Below are positions 25,501 to 34,638 of a stretch of 64,000 nucleotides of DNA, one piece after another. The DNA comes from Plasmodium malariae. Its lineage: Eukaryota > Apicomplexa > Aconoidasida > Haemosporida > Plasmodiidae. The translations under genes and the position numbers were made by a program. Position 1 is the stretch's first letter; every line of letters starts with the position of its first letter. The notes under the pieces are model-generated. The model was not told where the DNA came from. It did no database searches and was given only the letters and a program-made list of their open reading frames with translations. The stretch covers positions 861,501-925,500 of the forward strand of contig NC_041777.1 in the NCBI RefSeq assembly GCF_900090045.1, written 5' to 3'.

Positions 25501-26410
25501 TGAAGCAATGCAGAATGAAGAAGCAGTCAACCATTTTTTGAACAAAAAAAATAGCGACAAAAATAGCGGCAAAAATAGCGACAAAAATAGCGGCAAAAAT
25601 AGCGGCAAAAAGAGTGGCAAAAATAGCGGCAAAAATAGCGGCAAAAAGAGTGGCAAAAATAGCGGCAAAAAGAGCGGCAAAAAGAGTGGCAAAAAGCGCG
25701 ACAAACGTATCAACAATTGTAGCATGAACGATTTAGTTAACTCCCTTTGGATTTACTGCACGGAGGAATATAGTTCAATCTTTTTACACATATACATGCT
25801 TCGTTTTATTTTAAAACGGAACAAGTTGAAAAATGACAAGATTAATGAATATATAATTTTTTTTATCATTAATGAATGTTTGAAAAATTTTATAGAAATT
25901 TCTGAACAGATCAGCAAAAAAGAAGAAAGCAGTAGTTATAAAATGGCATTTTTCAGTTACTTATTTGAGCAAATTTTACTTTTTGTAATCAACATAAATT
26001 CATATAATCATACGCAAAGAATATGTAAAAAATTGTTATTTAAATATAAAAGGTATCATATAAAATTAATTAAATTGCCTTTAATTGAAATTTTAAAAAA
26101 TATGACTGATTCATATACATTTTTTAATGATAGTTGTCAAATAGCGCAGAACAAAATAAAAGACCAAATGAAGACTTATACTTATGAAAAGAAAAAAGGA
26201 TTAGTAATCAATTATAAGGTGAGTCATACGCATCGATTTAACGTTGAATTATGCACAATGAAAAGTGAAAAAGCGGGAGGACAAAAGGATGAACAGACTG
26301 CGTTTTACTCGAATAATATTATCTGCATTACCAAGTGTGAACATGATCACCACTTTGCCTGTACGCAGCAATGTTATTTGTGTAATAAATTTGAAAAAAA
26401 AAATAAATAA
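16559..26410 (+). CDS. VPS8: Giant VPS8-like vacuolar sorting protein (CORVET/HOPS type), two exons
   Basis: Exons 16559-20020 and 20234-26410 join in phase 0 (TACAAC before GTAAGG; CAG before GGAAAC) into about 3212 aa. A start at the internal ATG 16583 (context gtaaaaATGG) is equally possible. After a repeat-rich N terminus, residues about 640-1090 give short beta strands as in a WD40-like propeller (for example INNMNKLCICTGSSIYIYEI, YKNLLVVSYYNKISILYN). The junction region SWIYLIYLFFYYKRYNILLI then YNGNMCVLTDF matches the start of the VPS8 alpha-solenoid. Long helical stretches follow, and the last 30 residues (CITKCEHDHHF, then CYLCNKF) look like a degraded RING-H2, as at VPS8 C termini. 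VPS8 is the CORVET subunit that tethers Rab5 endosomes. The assignment is inferred from domain order plus this core. Six peptide repeat arrays interrupt the chain. Confidence 0.6.
17028..17240 (+). repeat. 30-base coding repeat in the VPS8-like gene
   Basis: About six copies of a 30-base unit encoding VQNYEQDRQN, almost identical at DNA level including third positions. This implies recent expansion or homogenisation. Both antisense frames are open across it and should be ignored. Confidence 0.9.
17520..17680 (+). repeat. KNINVS-type coding repeat in the VPS8-like gene
   Basis: About ten copies of an AAAAATATAAATATAGGT-like 18-base unit encode Lys-Asn-Ile-Asn-(Ile/Val)-(Gly/Ser/Asp). They form a polar linker before the first structured part of the protein. 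Confidence 0.85.
20021..20233 (+). other. Intron of the VPS8-like gene
   Basis: Donor GTAAGG and acceptor TCATCAG, with poly(T) at about 20187-20211. Reading through gives a stop at 20090, which would split the gene into a 1177-aa and a 2063-aa protein. Joining restores a VPS8-type core motif exactly across the junction, which is my reason for one gene. Confidence 0.7.
20710..20865 (+). repeat. GIEAV pentapeptide array in the VPS8-like gene
   Basis: About eleven copies of a 15-base unit (GGTATAGAAGCGGTT) encode Gly/Asp-Ile-Glu/Gly/Lys-Ala-Val. The antisense frames are open and read IPTAS/NRFYT. Confidence 0.9.
22735..22915 (+). repeat. NAIGS pentapeptide array in the VPS8-like gene
   Basis: About eleven copies of a 15-base unit AATGCTATTGGTAGT encode Asn-Ala/Val-Ile-Gly/Ser-Ser. 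They sit inside the helical solenoid, so this is probably a surface loop. Confidence 0.9.
23755..23945 (+). repeat. SSGISSGN coding repeat in the VPS8-like gene
   Basis: A Ser/Gly/Asn/Ile array built from AGCAGCGGTATT and AGCAGCGGTAAT words, with a higher order of about 45 bases. It is flanked by basic low-complexity sequence. Confidence 0.9.
25545..25710 (+). repeat. KNSGKKSG coding repeat in the VPS8-like gene
   Basis: About thirteen copies of a 12-base unit AAAAATAGCGGC (and AAAAAGAGCGGC, AAAAATAGCGAC) encode Lys-Asn/Lys-Ser-Gly/Asp. This is a strongly basic loop near the C terminus. Confidence 0.9.
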
Positions 26411-26527
26411 TTAACTTTTAAAACAATCTTTTGACTATTCCGCGCGCCGTCCGCGAATCTGCATATTTGAAGCGTTGGCATATGTGGTGTGCCAATATGT
26501 GTACATCCGTATATGTACCTATGTGTG

Positions 26528-26574
<47 letters not shown>

Positions 26575-26951
26575 TTATGTATATATATTTATGTGTGCAT
26601 GTATATTTTTACCTTATCAAATGTTCGCTACTACGTGTGCATTTCCCTTTTTTTGTGTTTGTTTTTTCAAACAAAGTTTTACTGCTGACTTGTTCAGGTA
26701 TATAAGATTATAATTTTTTTTTTTTTTTTTTTTCGAATTAGTTGTATTTTTTTAAGAATAATACTAACTATTTTTATGAATTATTTTATGTCTTATGAAA
26801 AATGAATGCACATTTCAAACTTTTAGCTTCATTTCTTTTTTTTTTTTTTTTTTCTTTTTTTTGTTGTAAAATTGTACTTACTATTATGTAGTAAGAAAAA
26901 GTAGATAATATATAAAGATGAATAAAAAACATATATGAGAAACAAGGCTAC

Positions 26952-27167
26952 TTATTTTTTTGGTATGTCATCATACGGTAAATCATTCATTGTGAAATCT
27001 TTGTCATTACAATTTTTGAAAGGAGGATGTACCACATACATACACACTCTCCACACATTATGCATATACATACATGCATAAAAATATGCACATATATAAA
27101 TATGCGTGAATATATATACTTGGACATTTATACCAACATAAGCAAACCTTTTTAGCTTGGTTTTCAT
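26952..27167 (-). CDS. Candidate small gene, acidic C terminus
   Basis: Unspliced, the reverse strand has a 71-codon frame from the ATG at 27167. Its last 25 residues (HPPFKNCNDKDFTMNDLPY then DDIPKK) look like genuine protein. The middle is a TATATG-type low-complexity stretch that looks intronic. A splice from 27148 (AAAAG before GTTTGC) to 27048 (after TGGAG) keeps frame and gives 38 aa, MKTKLKR-VCMYVVHPPF and on. I do not recognise the product. Either form ends at the TAA at 26952. It lies tail to tail with the VPS8-like gene. Confidence 0.45.
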   Translation of the reverse strand: MKTKLKRFAYVGINVQVYIFTHIYICAYFYACMYMHNVWRVCMYVVHPPFKNCNDKDFTMNDLPYDDIPKK

Positions 27168-27823
27168 ATAAAGAGAAAAGTCTTCAAAAAATGTTAGTAC
27201 ACATCCAACCCACTTTTACTTTTGAAACGAGCCATATTGAAAAAATAATCTAAAGAAAAAAATATTGTTTTTTAAAATTGTGCTAATGTTCTATGAATGT
27301 TACAAGAAAAAAAAAAAAAAAAGTAAATAATTCAACTGAAAAATAATTAAAAAGTAAAATAATAAAATAGTAAAACAATAAGATAGTAAAATAGTAAAAC
27401 AATAAGATAGTAAAATAGTAAAACAACAAGATAGTAAAATAGTAAAAGAATAAAATAGCAAAAAAATAAAATACAAATTAAAAATACAAAATAAAAATAA
27501 AAATACAAAATAAAAATAAAAATAAAAATAAAAAATACAAAATAAAAATACAAAATAAAAATACAAAATAAAAATACAAAATAAACCCAAAACACATAAT
27601 TTCGGAAGAGATACACCTTTTATGATGTGCATCTACCCCTTGTTTCTTTCTTAAGCACATGTAAAAAAAATATGCTTATATGAATATATTTTTCTTTTTT
27701 CTTTTTTTATTGGAAAATTTTCTTTAAAAGTAAATTGTATTCATCCAAATAAGCATAAAAGCAAAAGAGGAGGAAAAGCTCATTTGTGTCATACACTTTT
27801 ATGCAAAATAAATATTTATTAGC

Positions 27824-27946
27824 TTAAAACGTTTTATTTATTAAGCTATGATCCATTCCTTTTGGACGTTCCATAAGCGCTAGTATACTTTTACGCACCC
27901 AATTAAAATATACTACATAGTATTTTAAGCATATATGTTCATGCAT
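27824..27946 (-). CDS. Candidate 40-aa microprotein
   Basis: The reverse-strand frame runs from the ATG at 27946 to the TAA at 27824. The product has an aromatic/hydrophobic middle (LKYYVVYFNWVRKSILALM) and a polar tail (ERPKGMDHSLINKTF). The coding strand is purine-rich, as usual for genes here. Upstream on the same strand a T-rich tract ends in TTTTAAAAG just before the frame. A small exon with donor GTAAGT (ATGAAAACATCT start, near 28142) lies further upstream but would switch frame. I do not recognise the product. Confidence 0.42.
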   Translation of the reverse strand: MHEHICLKYYVVYFNWVRKSILALMERPKGMDHSLINKTF

Positions 27947-28157
27947 AATATAACGCTTTTAAAATGGGAAAAAAATAAAAAAAAAAATAAATAAATAAAA
28001 ATAAAAAATCTTTTCCGCCCCATGTAAGCATGTACATAAAAATATGCATACGTCATTGTGAGTTCACAAAATGTTTATTCAAATTTATATATGCGTGAGC
28101 TTTCTCAATAGAGACTTACGAATAACAAAATAAAGATGTTTTCATGAATCACCAAGA

Positions 28158-28193
<36 letters not shown>

Positions 28194-28567
28194 TTTTTTA
28201 CCATTTTTCTAACTTAAAAAAACATGCATCAAAGGCTTACAATTTCAGAAATTTCTCACTGAGCATTATAAACATTTTTAAAAAATAAGTAAAACAGATA
28301 AAAAAAGAAAAAACAAGCTTTACGATAAAGCAGTTGCCTTAATTTTATGATCTTTATTATATCTATAAAGGAAATTTGTAGTAAAAAAAAAAAAAAAAAA
28401 AGAGAAATAAAAACAAGGCATAAAAGGGAGAGATGAGTGTTTTATATATATATATATATATATTTATGTATATTTATATATATTTATATATGTGTGCTAA
28501 TATATTTATACAACTCATTGATTATATACCGAATTTACGCGAACAGTGTTTGTTGTAGTTATACACA

Positions 28568-28959
28568 ATGGCCAAGTACCGTATGCACTTCGCTATACAC
28601 TGAAACTTATAATGGCATGCATTTTATGCGAATGCCTTTTTTTTTTTTTTTTCTCCCCCCTTTGCCGTTTTATGACCTACGTACAACGATATGTACATAT
28701 ATGTATGTATTTATATATATGTGTACATATGTATACATAATATATGTACATAATGTAAATGCATTTCTGTGCGCCCGAAGCGTGTAGAAGAGAGCCACTA
28801 ATTAATTTTTATTTTTATTTCCACCTCTTCTCTTGCTTCTTAGATTTACAGGTTTGAACAAACTCAGCTGCTTCGTTATATACTGTTGAGTATTTCCGCA
28901 TTCACAAAATTTACATGCCCATATACAGGAAATTCGAGTCGAATGTTGTAGCAAATTAA
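28568..28959 (+). CDS. Candidate two-exon microprotein gene, 34 aa
   Basis: Exon 1 (28568-28580) encodes MAKY plus one base before GTATGC. Exon 2 (28868-28959) follows ACTCAG and encodes ASLYTVEYFRIHKIYMPIY then RKFESNVVAN. The junction codon becomes CCT. A TGA stands just upstream of exon 2 in this frame, so the frame depends on splicing. The intron has a T-rich stretch (28627-28650) and TATATGTA repeats typical of the region. The reverse strand is also open over exon 2, so strand choice is not certain. Confidence 0.38.
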
Positions 28960-29085
28960 ATGATAAATAAATAAATCAGTATATAAATAAATATATAAAC
29001 AAATATATAAATAAATATATAAATAAATATAAAAATAAATAAATATATATATATACATATATATATGTATAAATCGTTATAAAAA

Positions 29086-29796
29086 ATGGTTAAGTGTGTA
29101 CTATTTTTAAGCGTCCTTGTGTTGTTGGAGGTAGTGATATGTAAGTCTAATATATCGAAATGCTTATTTTTTGACAAACGAAATTCAGATTTAAAACAAA
29201 CGTTTTACGTACCTACGAGTGATGTTAACATGTACAAAGCTACAATTCAAAAGTTGTTGACAAAAGAAATTAGTTTACTTGATGAATCATTGGATGGTAA
29301 TGAAAAAAGCAGCTTAAATAATAGTAACAATAATATTTCAAATTTTGAAGATATTAAACAAAAGGATGAAAAAAAAAAAAAAAATAAAGAATTTGAAGAG
29401 AAATTAAAATATATTGAAAAGTATAGAAATTATGCCAGGAATGTATTAAAAAATGTTGAATTCAAGTGTGAAAGTATTGATGATTATGAGTCCAAGATTA
29501 AATGTAATTTGTGTGTGTATACTGAAATTGTAAATAATAAGCACATAAGACAAGGACAAATAGTACAAATTTTTATGAATGAATGTATGTATGGTTTTTA
29601 TTATTATGACAATATTAATCAATACACTTCAAATAATAAAGCCATCAAAAATATTAGTGACCATAACTCAGAGTCCAAGTTGGACGATATTTACTTTAGC
29701 ATTACGAAAGATGTAGTTAATGGGAATACTGACCAAATCAATTTCTTTAAGCAACAGTCAAGCAAGTACCACCCAGTGTGTTACGTCACTGAGTGA
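29086..29796 (+). CDS. Small secreted Plasmodium protein, 236 aa
   Basis: Single exon, ATG at 29086 in context aaaaATGG. Residues 1-20 are a classic signal peptide (MVKCVLFLSVLVLLEVVICK), and no other membrane segment is present. The mature part has Cys near 26, a Lys/Glu helical stretch with a 10-residue Lys-rich run (about residues 92-115), then FKCES, KIKCNLCVYTE, MNECMYGFYYYD and a C-terminal HPVCYVTE. These Cys residues could form about three disulfides. I do not recognise a family. There is no PEXEL-like RxLxE near the N terminus and no GPI-type tail, so it is probably a soluble secretory-pathway or microneme-type protein. The 5' flank has TAAATATA repeats. Confidence 0.8.
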   Translation: MVKCVLFLSVLVLLEVVICKSNISKCLFFDKRNSDLKQTFYVPTSDVNMYKATIQKLLTKEISLLDESLDGNEKSSLNNSNNNISNFEDIKQKDEKKKKNKEFEEKLKYIEKYRNYARNVLKNVEFKCESIDDYESKIKCNLCVYTEIVNNKHIRQGQIVQIFMNECMYGFYYYDNINQYTSNNKAIKNISDHNSESKLDDIYFSITKDVVNGNTDQINFFKQQSSKYHPVCYVTE

Positions 29797-30131
29797 TGTG
29801 AGTGATTAAATTGTGTGTAATTATATGAATGTGTCATCAAAGTAGGTAACCGTTGTGCGTAAATTATGAACATGTCACCAAATTGCGAAAAAGTTGTGAG
29901 TAAATTATGAACATGTCATAATATTATGAGCATAGCATGGGCAAAGTTTTATATGCCATATCATACGTGAAAAAAAAAAAATAAAATAAAAAATAAGTCA
30001 TCAAAGTGAACTGCAGTGGTGAAGAAAAGCATAATCCTTATGCAAAACTTGCATATGCTTTCTACAAATTTTTCATTTTTTTCAAAAACGTCTTAATGTT
30101 ATTTTTTATGAAGAGGAAAAGCATATGCATG

Positions 30132-30217
<86 letters not shown>

Positions 30218-31194
30218 TATACATATATATATGTATAATAAAAAAATATGAACAGGAAATAGTGTATTAAATAGTGAAACGCGTAATAGTATGTAGTGTG
30301 TCCAAGGTACATGTGTACACATGTATATATACATACTTATGTATATACATATATATATATATTTATCCATTTTTACATTCATATATCATTAAGACGTAGC
30401 TATTTTATACCCCATTCTTTGCTTTTCCTTTTCCTTTATTTTTTTTTCCTTTTTTTTTTTTAAACCCTTATTAATACGTAACCAAATACCACATATTGTT
30501 AATGTTTTACTACTTTATTTTTACATATAAATATGCATACATATATTCGTGCATACGTGTGTTCATTTCATCTCCACCCCTCCATTTTGTACGCTTAAAA
30601 CTTATCACTTTTGCTCGTCTTGCAAATTTTAAAACATGAAATTTCGCATGCATGACTGCATAACTAAGAGATTTGAAGTGATTAGACGTGACTAAACCAT
30701 GACTAGAAATGTCTAGCAGTGACTAGACGTGTAACTGAAAATTAAAATTTTTTTAACTGTTTAGAAGTGTCGTGTTCGTATCTAACACAATCAAGAAATG
30801 AGGCGACGAGCATCTCACATGCACATGTACATGTATTACGTATACGTGCGCATCATGTTTCCGTTTTATTAAAAAGGAGTTACAAAAATGCTTTAATAAA
30901 AAGATATACTAAGTAGTTGTAAAATGCACACATGTGAAGCCTTCTTTTTGTTCCTACTTTTTTGTCCGCTTATTCAAAAAATTTTTTTTCACGAAGTAGA
31001 CATTTTGCACTAAAGAAATGAAAAAAAATCGAGTAACTTGACAACATGACGACTTAATGAAATGACAACTCAGCGGTGTAACGAAGCAGTGATGCAGTGG
31101 GGAAAGCCGCTTTACTAAGCCAGCTTCCGAGTGTCCATGGTCATCCGTCAATCAGTTCGTGAACATGCGCTCCTTATCGGCTGAACTGAAAGAA
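29797..31194. other. Convergent intergenic region, secreted protein to RGP1
   Basis: 30125-30215 is a pure (CATATA)n array of about 15 units, followed by TA-rich sequence. About 30670-30735 has imperfect repeats of a GTGACTAGAC-like word. The stretch at 31020-31194 is of mixed composition and is probably the RGP1 3' untranslated region. No gene is seen. Confidence 0.6.
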
Positions 31195-32518
31195 CTACAT
31201 TTTCATGCTCTTCACAAATTGCTTCTTATCCGTGTAGGTAAACTTATGATTGTATTTCAAAAAAAGTTGGTGCTCAAGCAATTTACTGTTTGTAGTATTA
31301 TGCCAAGGTATATCTACATTAGAGTTGTTTTCATACAAACTGTCATGTACTCCCTGTATAACAAATATAGGAATACGGAATTTCAGACTGTACACATGAT
31401 CCAGTACTTTGTTATGAGAAAATGGTTCAAAAGCATTATTGCTGTTGTTAAAACAAAAAAAGTCTGTTTCAATAAAATATTGAATTTTTACAAGGTCATT
31501 TCTAAATGTTGGTATTATTTCATCGTTTAATGTAATACTAATATTTTTTTCAGAGCAATACAAGGTAGAAACATTCTGTTGCATTATAATTTTTTTATTC
31601 GATATAACATTATATGAAGAATTATCTGAGTCAAGTGATGAATAACCTTCTTCTAAAGCATCATTTTCATCATACAATCTATTTCTTGTAATAGTTAAAA
31701 TTTTGGGGTTTATTTTAATTTTTTCAATTCTTACTAGATAAGCATCTACATGTAAAGTATGTATCTCCGCATTTTTAAAATCTATATTTATATTAATAAT
31801 ACTATTAGGTGTAAATGTATTTGTTATATTATTATTTATTCCATCCGTTACTGTAATAAAACAAATATTTTTATTATTCGAGTTTATCCTATATACATTT
31901 TTAGATGGATTATTAAAAGGCGCATTCTTTTTTTCTTCGTCTATATTAAGCAGAAATGAATCTGTACTAGTATTATTTGCATTTGATAAAGAACATGATT
32001 TTATTTTTTTTGTATTAATACACCTGAACATGTTTTCTTCATACATATGTTTTATTATGGTATTCATTTTTTCAAAATTTTTATCGTAATATACTATACA
32101 GTTGCTCTTATCTTGTCTTTCGTTGTTGCTCCTATGCTGTCCTTCGTTGTTGCTCTTATCCTGTCCTTCGTTGTTGCTCTTATCCTGTCCTTCGTTGTTG
32201 CTCTTATCCTGTCCTTCGTTGTTGCTCTTATCCTGTCCTTCGTTGCTGCTCTTATCCTGTCCTTCGTTGTTGCTCTTATCTTGTCCTTCGTTGTTGCTCT
32301 TATCTTGTCCTTCACTGTTGCTCCTATGCTGTCCTTCATTGCTTCTCTTACTTTTTGTTTCTCCTTTCGTTTCTTGCCTAATTTTGTCATGGTCCTCATT
32401 GCCCCTATCACCCTCCTCTGAATGGGTTCCCCTTCTTCTTTTGCTATCACTGCTCTGGCCCATTCCTTCCTCATGCATTTCACCTGGTATGTCTTCATTT
32501 GCACTGCTTCTACTACAG

Positions 32519-32583
<65 letters not shown>

Positions 32584-34638
32584 GCTGCTACTGCTGCTAC
32601 TGCTTCTGCTGCTACTGCTACTGCTGCTACTGCTACTGCTGCTTCTACTGCTGCTGTGATTGTCGTCACTACCGTAGTTATTACTACTGTGCCTTTTGTT
32701 GTGAGCACGCACCTGAGGAGCTGGACAGTTAACGGCGTCTCCCTCTCCTTCTCCCTCCTCCTCTTCATCGCTACATGTACTTTGCTCCGACTGTGAGTAG
32801 CTGTCAAAATTTATGTTGGCAAAATTACTCTCACTACCTTTTGCATACACATATTTAGCTTTGTCTAAAACTAGGTTGTCATACCATCGTATAGGCACAT
32901 ATTTCACTTCATTGAACATAAAGTCATCATAATTGCAAAAATAAAAATGGTTCAAATCGTCATCATCATACAGGACGATATTATTTAGAGGGCACTCCAA
33001 AAATGCATCATCCTCCTGGTGATGGTGATGCTCATGATACTTCTGTTGTTGATGATGACGCTGATCATCTGCTTGTTCACCTGAGCAATATTGATCCCAT
33101 TTATTACTTCTACTCGTGCTTCTACCCCTACTGCTATTATTAAATGCTGTATCCATATCTCCGAATGTTCCACTTGTGTGCCCCTCACCTGTGCACGCTG
33201 CGCTTGCTATGCATGTTCCATTTCGCTCTTTATTTGCAGAGTCCTCCTTTGGTAAGGGATTCCCTCCCTGTTTCTTCTCTATTCCAAGTACGGGGGACGA
33301 TGATCGATTTAAAACCAATGATGGCACATCTGACAAGCCCTTACAGCCACTACCACCCGCCTCTTTTAAAGTATTACTATTACAGTTCCGTAACATGTTT
33401 ATAAGGGACCGAAAAGGTAAGCCTTTCTTCATACGCGGATTGGTTCTAACTTTACCGATATAGTAGTCGTAGTGGTATACTATGTAAAAAAACAAGTGCA
33501 AAAAATAAAAGTAATTGTAATTGTAAACAACATAGTTCAGTAAATAAAGAGAAGAATCTTCTTTCCTCTGGCAGCAAATGTTATAGATACATAACAAGCA
33601 TTCTAAGTTTGTTTTGTTCGCATTGTTGTAAATATATGTCGGGATATTCATACTATTAAAGCTAGCTTTCTGCAGAGCGTTTACCATTGCGCGTTTATTA
33701 CTGCTGTAGGTTTTGTAGTCATAATCTTTGGAATTACTATCTTTGGTGTAATCGTCTTTGGTATCCTCATCTTTATAATTTCTGTTCTTACTTTCACTAT
33801 CTTTAAAGAAAATGCTTTTAAAGAAACCAGCTTTATATTCGCTTTCTTTGGTTTCGCTATCTTTACATTCACTTTCTATGAAGGCACTTCCTATACAATC
33901 ATTCGACCTAAAGCCGCCATAACTCCCAGTTATGCTATCCCTCTTTGAATCCCTAATTATAATATGAAAGTTGTGGAAGAAATACTTATAATTATTTCCC
34001 TTGTTATCTATTTTTAGATCCAATGGTTTTATAGGGAAGCATGAAAAATTAAGTATAGGTGAAGTATGATACTTAGCGCTTAGAACTTGTATGGGGAAAT
34101 AAGCTTCAGATTTCTTTGTAATAAATTCTTTTCTATTTTTATATAATCGTTTAACTGACTGTACATATATGTAATACTTAAATTTTACATTTTTTCCATT
34201 ATATGATGGGGGTACAAAAGGCGGTAATATACATTCTAAAAGGTAATAAGATAAATCATCGGGTTTTTCAAAATTTATATCTGTACATAATATTATAGAG
34301 TTAGTATAAAAGATTAAAAACTTCTGTTCATTTATATCTCTCCTACGATAAAACGGAAAATTTAATCTATCTTGTTTCCCAATCAGATCATTACTATTTA
34401 TATATAATACCTCGTTATTAAATATATACATTCCATATATATATATAACTATATAATCCAGTTTAACATTTCCAAAGTATTTCCTAGGTCCTTTCAATCT
34501 AAATATAGCTTTAAATACATCACCGCTGCATGCATATTTCTCTTCTAGGTGTATACTCAGCGTTACTGGGTCACTCTCTAAGTTCTCAAGGTTTATATTG
34601 TTCTCTTTTGTTTTGTTAGTATAAAAGAGAAAGTTCAT
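31195..34638 (-). CDS. RGP1: RGP1-like protein (Ric1-Rgp1 Rab6/Ypt6 GEF subunit)
   Basis: Single exon of 1147 aa on the reverse strand. The N-terminal 200 residues match the arrestin-like Rgp1 family: CSGDVFKAIFRLKGPRKYFG, then SIILCTDINFEKPD, LLECILPPFVPPSYNGKNV, KFKYYIYVQSVKR and a PIQVLSA strand end. The second half of the fold reappears after a very long insert: NICFITVTDG, then TPNSIININIDFKNAEIHTL. Rgp1 with Ric1 is the guanine-nucleotide exchange factor that activates Rab6/Ypt6 for retrograde traffic to the Golgi (family knowledge). About residues 230-830 are Plasmodium-specific low complexity: a Ser-rich run, an Asn run of about 22, and an octapeptide array EGQDKSNN. Typical Rgp1 proteins are 390-660 aa, so inserts explain the size. 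A possible upstream leader exon is noted among the findings. Confidence 0.82.
32105..32345 (-). repeat. Octapeptide (EGQDKSNN) coding array in RGP1
   Basis: Ten copies of a 24-base unit (reverse strand GAAGGACAGGATAAGAGCAACAAC), some carrying HRSN or SSN variants. Forward frames read as Leu/Ser runs and are artefacts. Confidence 0.9.
32517..32660 (-). repeat. (AAC)n Asn run and Ser-codon repeat in RGP1
   Basis: On the coding strand this is a run of AGC/AGT Ser codons followed by about 22 uninterrupted AAC codons. Asn elsewhere in this window is mostly AAT, so the pure AAC run is a true trinucleotide microsatellite and likely to vary in length. Confidence 0.9.

Larger units (their letters stand above)
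26411..29085. other. Gap between the VPS8-like gene and the small secreted protein
   Basis: It contains a (TA)n run near 26535-26575, poly(T) tracts, AAATACAAAATAAAAAT-type repeats at about 27350-27590, poly(T) at 28161-28192, and short TAAATATA repeats at 28975-29050. Three islands of protein-like, less repetitive sequence lie inside: 26952-27167 (-), 27824-27946 (-) and 28568-28959 (+), each listed separately. No RNA gene was recognised. Confidence 0.6.

Noticed and set aside
32094..32807. 237-codon reverse-strand ORF and 185-codon forward ORF inside RGP1
   Set aside because: They are frame-shifted or antisense shadows of the RGP1 repeat insert (Thr run, Leu run); the RGP1 frame alone has family motifs on both sides.
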